DNA of 64,000 nt from Paraferrimonas sp. SM1919 (GCF_010993985.1 NZ_WINH01000003.1:140486-204485), one strand, 5' to 3'; positions 16,890-26,695 are shown, counted from the first letter of the stretch. Translations and numbers: made by a program. Notes: generated by a model not told the origin, from the letters alone.

Positions 16890-17009
16890 TTATCGTGGCG
16901 TCACATCAATGCCCACATCGCTGTTATCTAAAATAGTGTGACCCGTTGTTTCCTTATACTCTATCAATGAACAAATAAAGCTCAACTCTGCAAATGATAT
17001 TGGCAATGT
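16890..17009 (-). pseudogene. possible gene remnant B
   Basis: About 39 open codons on the - strand without start, containing SFICSLIEYKETTGHTILDN and ending GIDVTPR. Reads like a decayed C-terminal fragment; same strand as remnant A but a different frame. Family not recognised. Confidence 0.25.
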
Positions 17010-17041
17010 TCACTCACTGCTTTTGAGAATCACCAAGCAAT

Positions 17042-17075
17042 AAAAAACCCCTGTTACGATTGAACAAGGGTTTAA
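17042..17075 (-). terminator. rho-independent terminator of the EEP-HAD gene
   Basis: On the - strand, stem CCCTTGTT / AACAGGGG (one G-T pair) followed by six T, 25-60 bp beyond the stop at 17100. Confidence 0.75.
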
Positions 17076-17099
17076 ACTTATACTGAGTTCTATAGAGCC

Positions 17100-18707
17100 C
17101 TACCAGGAACCGTACATAGGATTAGGCAATAAAATCAGGTTATCAGACTGCTCAAGCAATAACTGAATATTAGCGCCATGCTGGGTCACCTCAGCAAAGT
17201 CTTCAATATTATCACCTACTTGCATTAATATTTGATAGTGATCGTCACTAAACTTAGTGCGTTGGCCATTAGTAGGGTTAAAACATGCAGCCGTTCCATT
17301 TTGCAATTGTTGACGGCGTAAATCTTTATCATTAATTATCTGTTTACCGTCTATGCTGGCCTTATCTTGCTTAACTCTTCCCACAAGGCAGGTATTTTGT
17401 GCAGTAATAGGCAAGCCTAAGGCTAACAAATTATTCCAAGTGTATTTATCAGTATGACGCTTTCTATTCGTCACTAATGCCAGCTTTCCTCCTTTAGCAA
17501 TCACCGCCTCAATAAAAGCTTTGGCGCCGGGCACTAAAGTCGCTTGCTGTTCACTCACCCATTGATCCCAACTGCCACTGCTATAACCTAGCCCCAAGCC
17601 TTCTCGGCGCACTTGATATTGTGAGTTGTCTAGCACAGTTTCATCCACATCCATCACTACAACCCAATTTTCATTGCTCGGTGATAGTTTGCTTAAGCTG
17701 TCCGCAGCCCTTTGGTAGATATTACTGGTTAATAATTGATATTCTGCACTTTGGGTTTGCCATTTTACCGCTGCTGTTAAATTATCAGTCGCATCAATAC
17801 CGACTGATACGGCACAATGGTCACTTAACATTGCTTTTGGTTGCATGTTGTCATAATGATGGATATTTGCTGTCAATGAATAATCACTTTTAGGCATATG
17901 GCCGACAAAAATATGATCGATAGCAGCTGGGTAATATGGGTGACAGCCAATTTTACCTGCAACAGTATTGACCAGAGTTGACTCACTGCCATCACTGTTG
18001 CTGGTTAATGTGCGGGTTAGCTGATTATAATTGGCAGATAGTCGGTGATTAAAGTCACCTAACACAGCATAGGGTTGGCCTTGTTTTTCTTTGTTTTCTA
18101 CCCAAGCATCTAGTAGTGGTGCTTGTTGGGTAAAGATTTGGCAAGCTTCGGAATCTTTACGAGTATGATCATCCACAAAACAGCCACTTTTCATATGCAC
18201 ATTCAGCAGTGTCGTAGTTCCCTGCTTAGTGGGTAGAGTTAACTCTAGTGCATACCTTAGCCCCGGATTACCTAAAGCGAATTCTTTCAGGGATTTCACT
18301 TTTACATGGGTTAATTGTTTCTTTACCGCATAGGCAACTTTTTGCTGAGTTGAAGTGCGGCCAGTTTCGCGACATTGGTAAGCTTCACTGTCTGGTCTGT
18401 CTGAAATAAAAACATTCCAATCCTTAGCTGGAAAAATCTGAGCCACAGCCTCAGCAGAAGCGACTTCCTGTAGCGCTACTACATCTGCGTTCAATGATTG
18501 GGCATAGGTTTTTAATTGAGAAATTTGCTCTGGAGTTCTTGGATTGCAGCCTTTATTCGCTGGAAAGGCTAGGTGCTCTACGTTCCAGGTGGCAATTTTT
18601 AAGCCAGAATCATTCCCAAATCCGCTTAGGGCAGGATTAGCATCAACATTCACTGCAGGTAACATTGCCGCAGTGAGCAAACAAGACAAGAGTATTTTAT
18701 TATTCAT
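17100..18707 (-). CDS. secreted fusion: endonuclease/exonuclease/phosphatase domain + class C-type HAD acid phosphatase
   Basis: 535 residues with a signal peptide (to ~NVDANP). Residues ~35-305 form an EEP (DNase I-like) domain: Asn42 in TWNVEH, Glu81 in ALQEV, Asp218/Asn220 in LGDFNHR, Asp264-His265, and Asp296-His297 in LSDHCAV. Residues ~315-535 form a HAD acid phosphatase of the class C/e(P4) type: DVDET with nucleophile Asp353 and Asp355, VTNRK, and a late IMQVGDNIEDF motif. Both halves have complete active sites. The natural reading is scavenging of phosphate or nucleosides from extracellular nucleic acids: the EEP half cuts, the HAD half removes phosphate. Monocistronic, with its own terminator. 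No phosphate-regulon box identified. Confidence 0.85.
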   Translation of the reverse strand: MNNKILLSCLLTAAMLPAVNVDANPALSGFGNDSGLKIATWNVEHLAFPANKGCNPRTPEQISQLKTYAQSLNADVVALQEVASAEAVAQIFPAKDWNVFISDRPDSEAYQCRETGRTSTQQKVAYAVKKQLTHVKVKSLKEFALGNPGLRYALELTLPTKQGTTTLLNVHMKSGCFVDDHTRKDSEACQIFTQQAPLLDAWVENKEKQGQPYAVLGDFNHRLSANYNQLTRTLTSNSDGSESTLVNTVAGKIGCHPYYPAAIDHIFVGHMPKSDYSLTANIHHYDNMQPKAMLSDHCAVSVGIDATDNLTAAVKWQTQSAEYQLLTSNIYQRAADSLSKLSPSNENWVVVMDVDETVLDNSQYQVRREGLGLGYSSGSWDQWVSEQQATLVPGAKAFIEAVIAKGGKLALVTNRKRHTDKYTWNNLLALGLPITAQNTCLVGRVKQDKASIDGKQIINDKDLRRQQLQNGTAACFNPTNGQRTKFSDDHYQILMQVGDNIEDFAEVTQHGANIQLLLEQSDNLILLPNPMYGSW

Positions 18708-18857
18708 TTAATTTAGTATCGTTATTTTTGAATTAGATATGCAATGCTACAATTTCAAATCCACAAAAGTCGCAGTCATAAACTGTTATGGGCTGCTTAG
18801 CATTGTCTTAATTGTGATACAAAAAAACGTATTTTTATATACCCTTAAGGAAGCATC

Positions 18858-19757
18858 ATGGAAGCCATTGTCGTAATTGTGGGCTTTTTAGGCGTGGGCA
18901 AAACCACACTGCTAAAAAAACTCGTTTTGGAGTACCAAAACCATAACTTTCAGCCCTTCGTGATATTAAATGATTATGAAAATGCCAAACTTGATGCCGC
19001 TCAGTTTCAACAAGTGATCGATGGCAGTTGGCTAAAGCCACTCAATGGCAGCTGCATTTGCTGCAGTGGCATTAATGAATTAAGAGAGGCGGTAAATTCC
19101 ACTTCGCAGCGGAAAAATGCTGTCACGCTAATTGAGGCTAACGGCACTTCAGATGCTTGCAAACTGATGGGGTTCTTAGGTGTCGGCTTAAAATCACGCT
19201 TTTTACCGCCAATCCAAATCTGCGTGGTCGACGCTAAAAACTGGCAATTGCGTGGTAAAGACAACGAGTTGGAAGCCAACCAAGCTCAAGTCGCCTCTAT
19301 TATTGTGCTTAATCACTTAGACAAGGTCGATGCTGTTCGTAAACAAGCTGTAATAGATGCCATTACCACTATCAATCCTAGCGCCGAACTGCTGGATTTT
19401 GCTCAAATGAGCCTAGAGCACCTAGTTGAAGCCAAACCAAGCAATAATGACTTTACTGAACTTGCTCACCATAAAGCCCATTGGGCTTCGGCATCGGTTG
19501 ATTTGCCAAGGATTAGTTCAATTAATGCTATCCGTGAACTCTGTGACGCTATCCCTGCAAGTATATTAAGGGTAAAGGGCTGTACTCAAATTGATGGCGA
19601 TGCGCACTATACCTTTTTTGAGCGGGTGCCAGATGGGGAAATTTACCTAAGAGTATTCCAAGGTGAGCCCATTACCGGCGCAAAATTGCTGACGATTGGC
19701 CCAGGCAGTGACCCAAAGATGCTGAACGCTATCATAGAACAACTAATCCCAACATAA
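18858..19757 (+). CDS. G3E GTPase, COG0523/CobW family metallochaperone
   Basis: 299 residues. P-loop GFLGVGKTT (9-17), the family metal-binding motif CxCC (Cys66-Cys69 in GSCICC), a Walker B-like VVDA and guanine-specificity LNHLDK. The C-terminal CobW_C-like domain is short (~245-299). COG0523 proteins deliver Zn or other metals to client proteins, often under Zur control; the zur/zrg cluster is 4-7 kb upstream, but no convincing Zur box precedes this gene. RBS AAGGAAG at 18847-18853. Ends at a strong bidirectional terminator. Confidence 0.82.
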   Translation: MEAIVVIVGFLGVGKTTLLKKLVLEYQNHNFQPFVILNDYENAKLDAAQFQQVIDGSWLKPLNGSCICCSGINELREAVNSTSQRKNAVTLIEANGTSDACKLMGFLGVGLKSRFLPPIQICVVDAKNWQLRGKDNELEANQAQVASIIVLNHLDKVDAVRKQAVIDAITTINPSAELLDFAQMSLEHLVEAKPSNNDFTELAHHKAHWASASVDLPRISSINAIRELCDAIPASILRVKGCTQIDGDAHYTFFERVPDGEIYLRVFQGEPITGAKLLTIGPGSDPKMLNAIIEQLIPT

Positions 19758-19765
19758 GGGCAATT

Positions 19766-19793
19766 AAAAAGCGAACCTATGGGTTCGCTTTTT
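19766..19793. terminator. bidirectional rho-independent terminator
   Basis: Stem GCGAACC / GGTTCGC flanked by A5 on the left and T5 on the right, between the convergent G3E GTPase and DUF3297 genes; works on both strands. Confidence 0.88.
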
Positions 19794-19803
19794 ATTGGCT
19801 TTG

Positions 19804-20040
19804 TTACTTATAAAAGGCTTCAACGGTGCCTTTTAAGGTAATTAGCATTGGCTGACCATAACGGTCTAAGGCGCGAGGGGATGGAATTTTTACCCACCCT
19901 TCACTGATGCAGTATTCTTCTACGTCATTACGCTCTTTGCCATTTAAGGTAATACCCACTTGATTTTCAAAAATCTCAGCAATATGGAACTTGCTGCGAG
20001 GGTTAACGGAAAGTCTATCTGGTAAATCTGGCTTGCTCAT
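19804..20040 (-). CDS. DUF3297 family protein
   Basis: 78-residue small protein with the complete DUF3297 pattern (PDLPDRLSVNPRSKFH, then GVxINGKERxDVEEYC-like segment, then LDRYGQPMLITLKGTVEAFY). Cytosolic, no signal peptide, function unknown in all members I know of. Convergent to the G3E GTPase; followed upstream by the sulfotransferase gene on the same strand (58 bp apart), so it could be the last gene transcribed with it. Confidence 0.85.
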   Translation of the reverse strand: MSKPDLPDRLSVNPRSKFHIAEIFENQVGITLNGKERNDVEEYCISEGWVKIPSPRALDRYGQPMLITLKGTVEAFYK

Positions 20041-20098
20041 TGCACGGCTCTCTTACAATAAAAAATCAGGGCAATTGTAGGCTAGCCAGAGAAAACTG

Positions 20099-22033
20099 TC
20101 ATGTACTTTTAAGCAATTGCAGCAGTTCACCTAGGTACGGTTCAAAGTTTTGCCACTGCTCCATGCCTTTTCGGTTAATCGGCTGCCTTACTTGCTCGGA
20201 GCTGGCGGTCCTAACGGCACGAGAGGTTTTAAAGAACTCAAAACAACTTGGTTCAACCTCAATTTGTAAGTAATCAAATATGGCTTCAATGCTTTGAATA
20301 GGGTTTTGCACCACTTGCTCGTACTGCACAGTAAGGATTTCCCCTGGGTAAACCTTATGCCAATGTGTCATCAGCGCCAAATAGCCATTGTAGTAACTAA
20401 CAATATCCTCAAAGCAATAACTGAATTCTTGCCCCTCAGCGAACAACTGCTTAAAGATACTAAAGCAACAGGTGACAGGATCGCGCCGCGTATCAATGAT
20501 TTTGGCATTGGGTAAAATCGATTTTATGAGGCCAATATGACGGAAGTTATTAGGCATTTTATCAATAAAATACATCCCGCCCTGCCTGTGGATCTTGGTC
20601 TCATCAATGAAGCGCTGGCCAAACTCTTGAAAGTCTTGTGGTTGCAGTTCATTTAAGATTTTTGGGTAGCGGGCTTGGCTATTACGGTACTTACGGCCAT
20701 TAAGCTCTTGCACATAAGACAGAATATTCGGCAACTCCAAGGTGCCGTCAATTTGTGAATGACTCGATAGAATTTGCTCAATAAGGGTTGAGCCTGTTCT
20801 TGGTAAACCTAGAATAAAAATTGGCGCATTATCCTGATGACCCAACTGCCTTAATTGAGCGGCCATTTCAGCATCAAAAAAGTCCTGTTGCAGGCTAAAA
20901 TTATTGGCCATTACCTGCTTATCATACTGAACTTGCTGACACTTTAGTTGATTTCCTAACTGGTAATGCTCGAATGCCTGCTCAAATTGCTTGGACTCCT
21001 CAAAGGCCTTGCCCAAGGCAAAGTGCAACTGCACTTTCTCGTTATCATTCAGGGGAGCATCCAGCAATGCCAACATAGTGTGGATGGTACTTTTTTCAAA
21101 CTTGAACGTTTTTAAGTTGGCTAAGCTCCAGTAGGCATCGCAAATATAAGGGTCGGCCGCTAACGCGGCAAAATAACTGTCCACGGCCTTAGCTTGCTCG
21201 CCAATGGTCTTATAGGTATGACCAAGCATCAGCTGCGCGATGGCATGCTGGCTATCTAATTGGATCACCTGTAAATAATGCTCAATCGCCTGCTCATAAA
21301 GGCCCACTGCGGCCTCTTGATTGGCTAAGGTCAAAATGGCACTGACATCATTGGGTAATTGTTGATGTAACTGCAGGGCATGTTGGTGGGCCTGTTCAAA
21401 TTTCTGCCTACGGTGCAAAATATTAATGTAATCAAACTGCGCCCACAGGTTATTTGCCTCAATATTGAGGCAAGCTTCTAGCAGTAACTGTGCATCATCC
21501 ACAATATTGTGCTTTTCAGCAATTTTAGCCAGTAAGCGCATGCCTTCTGGGTGACTAGGCTGCTTGGCTAGAAAAAACTTACACAGCTTTTCTGCTTTTT
21601 CTAATTTGTGCTCATAGGTAAAGCTGATCACACTGACCAATTCCCGCGGTAATCGAGACAAATAATCAAGATTGGTTTGTGCCGCATCCAGATCAGAAGT
21701 TTGCTTTGAAATGGCCGCTATGGCTTGCCAACTAGCAACTAACGAGGGATTAAACTTAACCGCCAATTTATAGTTATCAAGGGCTACCTCTGGGCTTTGG
21801 GCCTTATAAAGATGGCCTAATTCTTGATATGCACGGCCATAACCACTCTCAAGTTGCTGCAACTGATTAATGTAATCAATGGCTGCAGAATGTTTATCTA
21901 AATAACGACTGCTGACTGCCGCTAAGTAAAAACTATCAATACAAGGTTGTTGCTCAATCATGAGATTAGCGGCATCTAACGCCGCTTGAAACTGGCCTTT
22001 CTGTATTAATAATTGAATATTTTTTATTGTCAT
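20099..22033 (-). CDS. TPR-repeat sulfotransferase family protein
   Basis: 644 residues. The first ~400 are a series of TPR helices (e.g. AYQELGHLYKAQSPEVALDNY; AIEHYLQVIQLD; AQLMLGHTYKTIGEQAKAVDSYF). Residues ~403-640 are a PAPS-dependent sulfotransferase domain: 5'-phosphosulfate loop FILGLPRTGST (407-416) and 3'-phosphate segment AKIIDTRRDPVTCCFS. It would sulfate a protein, peptide or glycan recognised by the TPR part. No signal peptide. In many marine proteobacteria such genes neighbour TonB receptors, as here (22109-24517), with a terminator between. Acceptor unknown. Confidence 0.85.
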   Translation of the reverse strand: MTIKNIQLLIQKGQFQAALDAANLMIEQQPCIDSFYLAAVSSRYLDKHSAAIDYINQLQQLESGYGRAYQELGHLYKAQSPEVALDNYKLAVKFNPSLVASWQAIAAISKQTSDLDAAQTNLDYLSRLPRELVSVISFTYEHKLEKAEKLCKFFLAKQPSHPEGMRLLAKIAEKHNIVDDAQLLLEACLNIEANNLWAQFDYINILHRRQKFEQAHQHALQLHQQLPNDVSAILTLANQEAAVGLYEQAIEHYLQVIQLDSQHAIAQLMLGHTYKTIGEQAKAVDSYFAALAADPYICDAYWSLANLKTFKFEKSTIHTMLALLDAPLNDNEKVQLHFALGKAFEESKQFEQAFEHYQLGNQLKCQQVQYDKQVMANNFSLQQDFFDAEMAAQLRQLGHQDNAPIFILGLPRTGSTLIEQILSSHSQIDGTLELPNILSYVQELNGRKYRNSQARYPKILNELQPQDFQEFGQRFIDETKIHRQGGMYFIDKMPNNFRHIGLIKSILPNAKIIDTRRDPVTCCFSIFKQLFAEGQEFSYCFEDIVSYYNGYLALMTHWHKVYPGEILTVQYEQVVQNPIQSIEAIFDYLQIEVEPSCFEFFKTSRAVRTASSEQVRQPINRKGMEQWQNFEPYLGELLQLLKST

Positions 22034-22061
22034 TATTATCTTTTGTTAGTTTTTTAAGCGT

Positions 22062-22087
22062 AAAAAAGCCCAGCATGCTGGGCTTTA
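22062..22087 (-). terminator. rho-independent terminator of the TonB receptor gene
   Basis: Palindrome AAGCCCAGCATGCTGGGCTT followed on the - strand by a T6 run; lies 22 bp past the receptor stop. Confidence 0.88.
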
Positions 22088-22108
22088 ACTGTCTTTAAAC
22101 AAGTCGAC

Positions 22109-24517
22109 TTAGAAGAAGCTATAACCAAAAGTAATGCCCACGGTTCTTGGGCGGTTGGTCGTGACTCGCTTGATGTCATCTTGATCATTGATAAATAAAG
22201 TCGCGCGTTTATCTGTGATGTTATCAATATAGAGCTTGGCTGACCATGAATCCTTTTCAACCCCAATAGAGGCGTTAAATAGAGCGTAGGCCTCTTGTTC
22301 TTCGCGTTCGCTAGCTACAATCGAGTTAAATGAGCTATCGGCGTATTGCCCTGCGATCTGCCAGTTGGCCAACATATCACCCACTTCCCAGTCATAACGG
22401 GCACGTAATGAAGTCTGGAATTTAGGTGTAAGCGGTAAGCTTGAGCCCACAGGGGCCATCTCAATCACTTCGGCTTTTAATGCTGTAAGCTCGGTTTGAT
22501 TGTATGAAAACGCACCGAAAATACTAAGATTATCAGTTGCGGTCCAAGCCAAGTCACCCTCTAAACCTTTAATTTCAGAGTCAGCCGCGTTCTCAATAAA
22601 GGTAAGAATGGAAACGTTAACCGGATCAAAACGAGACACCTGCATGTCGGTCCACTCGATGAAGTACAAGTTACCGTTGAAGCGGACATTGTTATCAAAT
22701 AATACACTCTTCCAACCTAACTCATAGTTACGCACGTCATCGGTGTCATAGGTTAAGCCTACATCTGGATAATCCGGATTAGTTGAGGGCACGCCACCAC
22801 CACGGTTAAAGCCACCAGGTCTAAAGCCCTCTGAATAGGTACCGTACAGTAATACATCGTCAGTGGCCTTATAACTTAAATTAAACTTAGTGATGGTATC
22901 ACTAATAGTTAAAGGTTCTGTCGTGTGGCCACCGGATTTATCGTAATCACGGCCACTGTCACCATCTTCTCCCTTTTGGGCAAAGTTTGAGGAGCCCGCA
23001 AAGTCAGATTCAATTTGATACCAACGCAAACCTGCGGTCGCCGTTAACTTATCAGTAATGTCATAACTTAGCTCACCAAAGACTGCGATTTGATCTTCAA
23101 TACGGGTAATATCGTTAAAGAAAGCCACCCCAGGCATACGCGGATCTGGGTTTACTTTTACCGAGTCACTAATTGGCGCGTTCGGTACAAAGCCAAGATC
23201 TGGCGTTGATACGTAGACATAGTCATCTTGGGTTCTAATTTCAAAATTGTCATAGAAAATACCGCCGATAAAGCGTAAATCCTTTGACGCATCGGTCGCT
23301 ACGCGGAACTCATGGGTTTGGCGAGTTTGCTCTTGTTGGCCTTTAAAGCCTTTGGTCGGATCTAAACATTCACGGTGCGGTACTTCGTCCGAGGCATAAG
23401 AACAAGTGTACCAAGGAATATAACCACCACCGTTGTTATAACCGGTATAATCAATCGACTGCTCTACTTCGCGGTCTAAAAAGGCACCGGTGTAAACAAT
23501 TTCTAGTTCATCAACCATACCGGTTGCCGTCCAAGCCGTTTGGCTGAACTTATCACGCAGTTTATCTGGGAAGAAGCGTTGAACCTCGAGATCGCCCACT
23601 TCAGGATCGTAATCAAACACACCATCCGCGCCTAATTCTTGAGTGGTGTGCTGCAGCAACAGATCCCAATCATCGTTGATGTCGTATTTAAGGCCTAAAC
23701 GAGCGCCTTTATAAAAACTGTCGTTAAAATCTTTTTCCACTAGGTGGGTATTGCGGGCAGTGACATAAGTGGTTGATTCATCCACTGCATTTTTAACACT
23801 ATCAGCAACATCTGGATTAACGTTAGGATCAATTGAAAACTCACCGTAAACGTTGTCGATATAACCACCCTTATGGACGTTATAAAAGGCACCACGAAAT
23901 GCAAGATCTTCAGTCAGTGGGATATTAACGTAAGCCTCCACCTTATTACTCATCTCACCATTCTTGGTAGTTTCAAGACCAGTGCTAAAGCCCGCTTCAA
24001 AACCTGAAGTATCGGGCTTTTTGGTGATGTAGCGAATGGTTCCTGCCTGCGAACTGGCACCAAATAATGTGCCCTGTGGTCCAGGTAGCACCTCGATACG
24101 TTCAAGGTCGGTCGCATAAACGTCTAGATTACGACCAGGTGCAGTCACAGGTTGTTCATCTAGGTACAGCGCCACGTTAGGGTTGGTGCCCTGGGCGCCT
24201 GACAACATTACTGTGATTGGCTGAATGGCCATACCACGAATAAACACATCTGATTGACCAGGGCCACGTCCCCCCAAGCTAATATTTGGCATATAACGAA
24301 CAAAATCGTCAAAGTTACCAACATTGTTATCTTTTAGAGTTTCTGCGCCCATTGCTTGCACCGCAACTGGAGTATCTTGAATATTTTGGGTACGTTTAGT
24401 CGCAGTGACCTCGATAATTTCAAGACTTTTATCTTTTTTCTCTTCTTCTGCAGCCGCATAGCTTGAAAGTCCTAAAGCCGACATTACTGCACAAGTTAAG
24501 ATCTTGCGTTGAAACAT
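22109..24517 (-). CDS. TonB-dependent outer-membrane receptor
   Basis: 802 residues. Signal peptide (to ~YAAAEEE), TonB-box-like IIEVTATKR at ~32-41, plug domain (PVAVQAMGAETLKDNNVGNF, then FIRGM and GPQGTLFGA), and a ~22-strand barrel ending in the aromatic C-terminus GYSFF required for BAM insertion. Imports an unknown ligand through the outer membrane with TonB energy. A Cys-containing extracellular loop (~395-420: WYTCSYASDEVPHRECLD) may be disulfide-bonded. No SusD partner. Divergent from a BCCT carrier; downstream a TPR-sulfotransferase. The class resembles the large receptor family of marine/sphingomonad-type oligotrophs. Confidence 0.93.
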   Translation of the reverse strand: MFQRKILTCAVMSALGLSSYAAAEEEKKDKSLEIIEVTATKRTQNIQDTPVAVQAMGAETLKDNNVGNFDDFVRYMPNISLGGRGPGQSDVFIRGMAIQPITVMLSGAQGTNPNVALYLDEQPVTAPGRNLDVYATDLERIEVLPGPQGTLFGASSQAGTIRYITKKPDTSGFEAGFSTGLETTKNGEMSNKVEAYVNIPLTEDLAFRGAFYNVHKGGYIDNVYGEFSIDPNVNPDVADSVKNAVDESTTYVTARNTHLVEKDFNDSFYKGARLGLKYDINDDWDLLLQHTTQELGADGVFDYDPEVGDLEVQRFFPDKLRDKFSQTAWTATGMVDELEIVYTGAFLDREVEQSIDYTGYNNGGGYIPWYTCSYASDEVPHRECLDPTKGFKGQQEQTRQTHEFRVATDASKDLRFIGGIFYDNFEIRTQDDYVYVSTPDLGFVPNAPISDSVKVNPDPRMPGVAFFNDITRIEDQIAVFGELSYDITDKLTATAGLRWYQIESDFAGSSNFAQKGEDGDSGRDYDKSGGHTTEPLTISDTITKFNLSYKATDDVLLYGTYSEGFRPGGFNRGGGVPSTNPDYPDVGLTYDTDDVRNYELGWKSVLFDNNVRFNGNLYFIEWTDMQVSRFDPVNVSILTFIENAADSEIKGLEGDLAWTATDNLSIFGAFSYNQTELTALKAEVIEMAPVGSSLPLTPKFQTSLRARYDWEVGDMLANWQIAGQYADSSFNSIVASEREEQEAYALFNASIGVEKDSWSAKLYIDNITDKRATLFINDQDDIKRVTTNRPRTVGITFGYSFF

Positions 24518-24731
24518 ATATCTTCCTTTATCTCTTTATTATAATAGTTACAACTCTAAGCAAATTATTAGGTGATCATCCCAAATAAACCCGTCACTTA
24601 GTTTGTATTCTAATTAATGGTAACATAGCAACAACATTAAAATAACCCTTCAAATCATTCATTTCAGCGTTATTTATGTTAACCTAACAACCAGACCTAG
24701 GAACAACTCGAATAATTAGATGTGAAACTTA

Positions 24732-26681
24732 ATGATGACAACAATTTCAAAAAAGATTAATCCCAAGGTTTTCTACCCTTCGACTTTAATTATTTTTACT
24801 TTATTAGTGTGGACACTTTCGGCACCAGAATATGCCGCCAATATTTTTAATAAGGTGCAAGGTCTTATTATCGAAAATGGCAGTTGGTTTTATGTACTGA
24901 GCGTTGCGGTTATTTTGAGCTTTGTGATCTATTTAAGTGTATCCCGATATGGTGATATCAAGCTTGGCCCTGATCATGCCAGCCCGAAATACAAACTAAG
25001 CACTTGGATTTCTATGTTATTTGCAGCTGGAATGGGCATTGGCTTAATGTTTTTTGGTGTAGCAGAGCCCGTTATGCATTATTTATCACCACCAACGGCT
25101 GAAGCTGGCTCTTTAGAGGCCATTAAAGAAGCCATGAAAATCACCTTCTTCCACTGGGGCTTTCACGCGTGGGCGATTTACGCCATTGTGGCGTTAATTC
25201 TGGCGTATTTTAGCTATCGTAAAGGGTTACCATTAACTCTGCGTTCAGCACTGTACCCCATTATTGGCGATAAAATTTACGGTTGGCCGGGACATCTTGT
25301 CGACATTTTTGCAGTAGTAGGCACTGTTTTTGGGGTTGCCACCTCTTTAGGATTGGGGGCATCTCAGGTCAATGCCGGTTTAAATTACCTGTTACAAATA
25401 GAAATTAGCACAAGCAATCAGCTATTTATTATGATTGGCATTATTACTATGGCTTCTGTTTCAGTGGCAACAGGCTTAGATAAAGGCATTAAAATCTTAT
25501 CTGAACTTAATATGTTGATGGCCATCATGTTATTGCTGCTCATATTTTTATTAGGCCCAACGGTATTTTTATTACAAGCCTATATGCAAAATATTGGGGC
25601 TTACTTATCAGACATTGTGGCTAACACCTTCAACTTGTTCGCTTATGAAAAGAAAAGCTGGATTGGTGGCTGGACTATTTTTTATTGGGGATGGTGGCTG
25701 GCCTGGGCACCATTTGTAGGCTTGTTTATCGCCCGAATATCTCGTGGCCGAACTATTCGTGAGTTTGTGCTTGGTGTACTGATTGTCCCTACTGCATTTA
25801 CCCTCCTATGGATGACCATCTTTGGTAATTCCGCCATTTTCCAGATGGTCGACAATGGTGTGCTCAGTATCGGTGAGATGGTCAATGAAAACTCTGCATA
25901 TGGCTTATTTGCCTTTATTGAAACCTTACCTTGGGCAACAACCTTAATAGGTATTTCCATTTTAATGATCGTGGTTTTCTTTGTGACATCTTGTGATTCA
26001 GGGGCCATGGTTATTGATATGTTGTGCTCTAATGGCCTCAGTGAAACCCCGTTATGGCAAAGACTTTTTTGGGCCATTGCTGTTGGTGTCGTTGCTGCAA
26101 CCTTAACGATAGCCGGTGGTCTGCAGGCATTACAAACGATGACTATCGCCAGTGCTCTACCGTTCAGCATCGTTCTGTTAATTGCGTGCTTTGGTCTCCT
26201 AAGGTCCCTTAACTTAGATTCCGTCAAACGAGATACATTAACATTAAATCCTTCTGCTCAAGCTATTCACTCAAGTGAACACAATTGGCAACAAAGACTT
26301 GATAATATTCTTTCAACTCCAAATAAAAAAAATGTTGAAAGTTTTATCCATGGCCGAGTAAATAAGGCTCTTGTCAAAGTAAAAAATTACTTTCAGACAA
26401 ACGATATCGACGCTCAAATTCTTTCAAGCGATAAAGGGTTATCTTTAAAAGTTGCCCATGGCGATGAGCAAGATTTCTTGTATCTGATCAGACAATCAGA
26501 ACACTCCCAGCCGGAGTTTAATTCAGATGATAACTTAGACAGTTATTATCGTGCAGAAGTGCACTTAGGTGAAGGAGGTCAAGACTATGACATTATGGGC
26601 TGGTCTGAAGAAGCCATCATCAATGATATTGTTGATCAATACCAAAAACATCTGCATTATTTGCACCTGATCAGAGACTAA
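24732..26681 (+). CDS. BCCT family transporter (betaine/choline/carnitine or DMSP type)
   Basis: 649-residue secondary transporter with 12 predicted TM helices. Family landmarks: AAGMGIGLMFFGVAEPVMHY after TM2, and the Trp-rich TM8 segment WTIFYWGWWLAWAPFVGLF followed by ISRGRTIREF. The 120-residue hydrophilic C-terminal tail (~530-649) is that of BetT/BetS-like osmoregulated carriers. Glycine between residues in TM3 (GMGIG) leaves H+ or Na+ coupling undecided. Marine osmolyte uptake is the probable role. Two adjacent ATGs (24732, 24735); no strong ribosome site. Ends at a perfect bidirectional terminator. Confidence 0.92.
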   Translation: MMTTISKKINPKVFYPSTLIIFTLLVWTLSAPEYAANIFNKVQGLIIENGSWFYVLSVAVILSFVIYLSVSRYGDIKLGPDHASPKYKLSTWISMLFAAGMGIGLMFFGVAEPVMHYLSPPTAEAGSLEAIKEAMKITFFHWGFHAWAIYAIVALILAYFSYRKGLPLTLRSALYPIIGDKIYGWPGHLVDIFAVVGTVFGVATSLGLGASQVNAGLNYLLQIEISTSNQLFIMIGIITMASVSVATGLDKGIKILSELNMLMAIMLLLLIFLLGPTVFLLQAYMQNIGAYLSDIVANTFNLFAYEKKSWIGGWTIFYWGWWLAWAPFVGLFIARISRGRTIREFVLGVLIVPTAFTLLWMTIFGNSAIFQMVDNGVLSIGEMVNENSAYGLFAFIETLPWATTLIGISILMIVVFFVTSCDSGAMVIDMLCSNGLSETPLWQRLFWAIAVGVVAATLTIAGGLQALQTMTIASALPFSIVLLIACFGLLRSLNLDSVKRDTLTLNPSAQAIHSSEHNWQQRLDNILSTPNKKNVESFIHGRVNKALVKVKNYFQTNDIDAQILSSDKGLSLKVAHGDEQDFLYLIRQSEHSQPEFNSDDNLDSYYRAEVHLGEGGQDYDIMGWSEEAIINDIVDQYQKHLHYLHLIRD

Positions 26682-26695
26682 AAATTCAACAACAT

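Noticed and set aside
18708..18857. Zur box before the COG0523 GTPase
   Set aside because: Only loose A/T-rich half-sites; ATAC...GTAT does not match the Zur pattern well enough.
25682..26227. 181-codon open frame antisense to the BCCT gene
   Set aside because: Shadow of a well-supported transporter; composition is that of an antisense frame, with no start signal.
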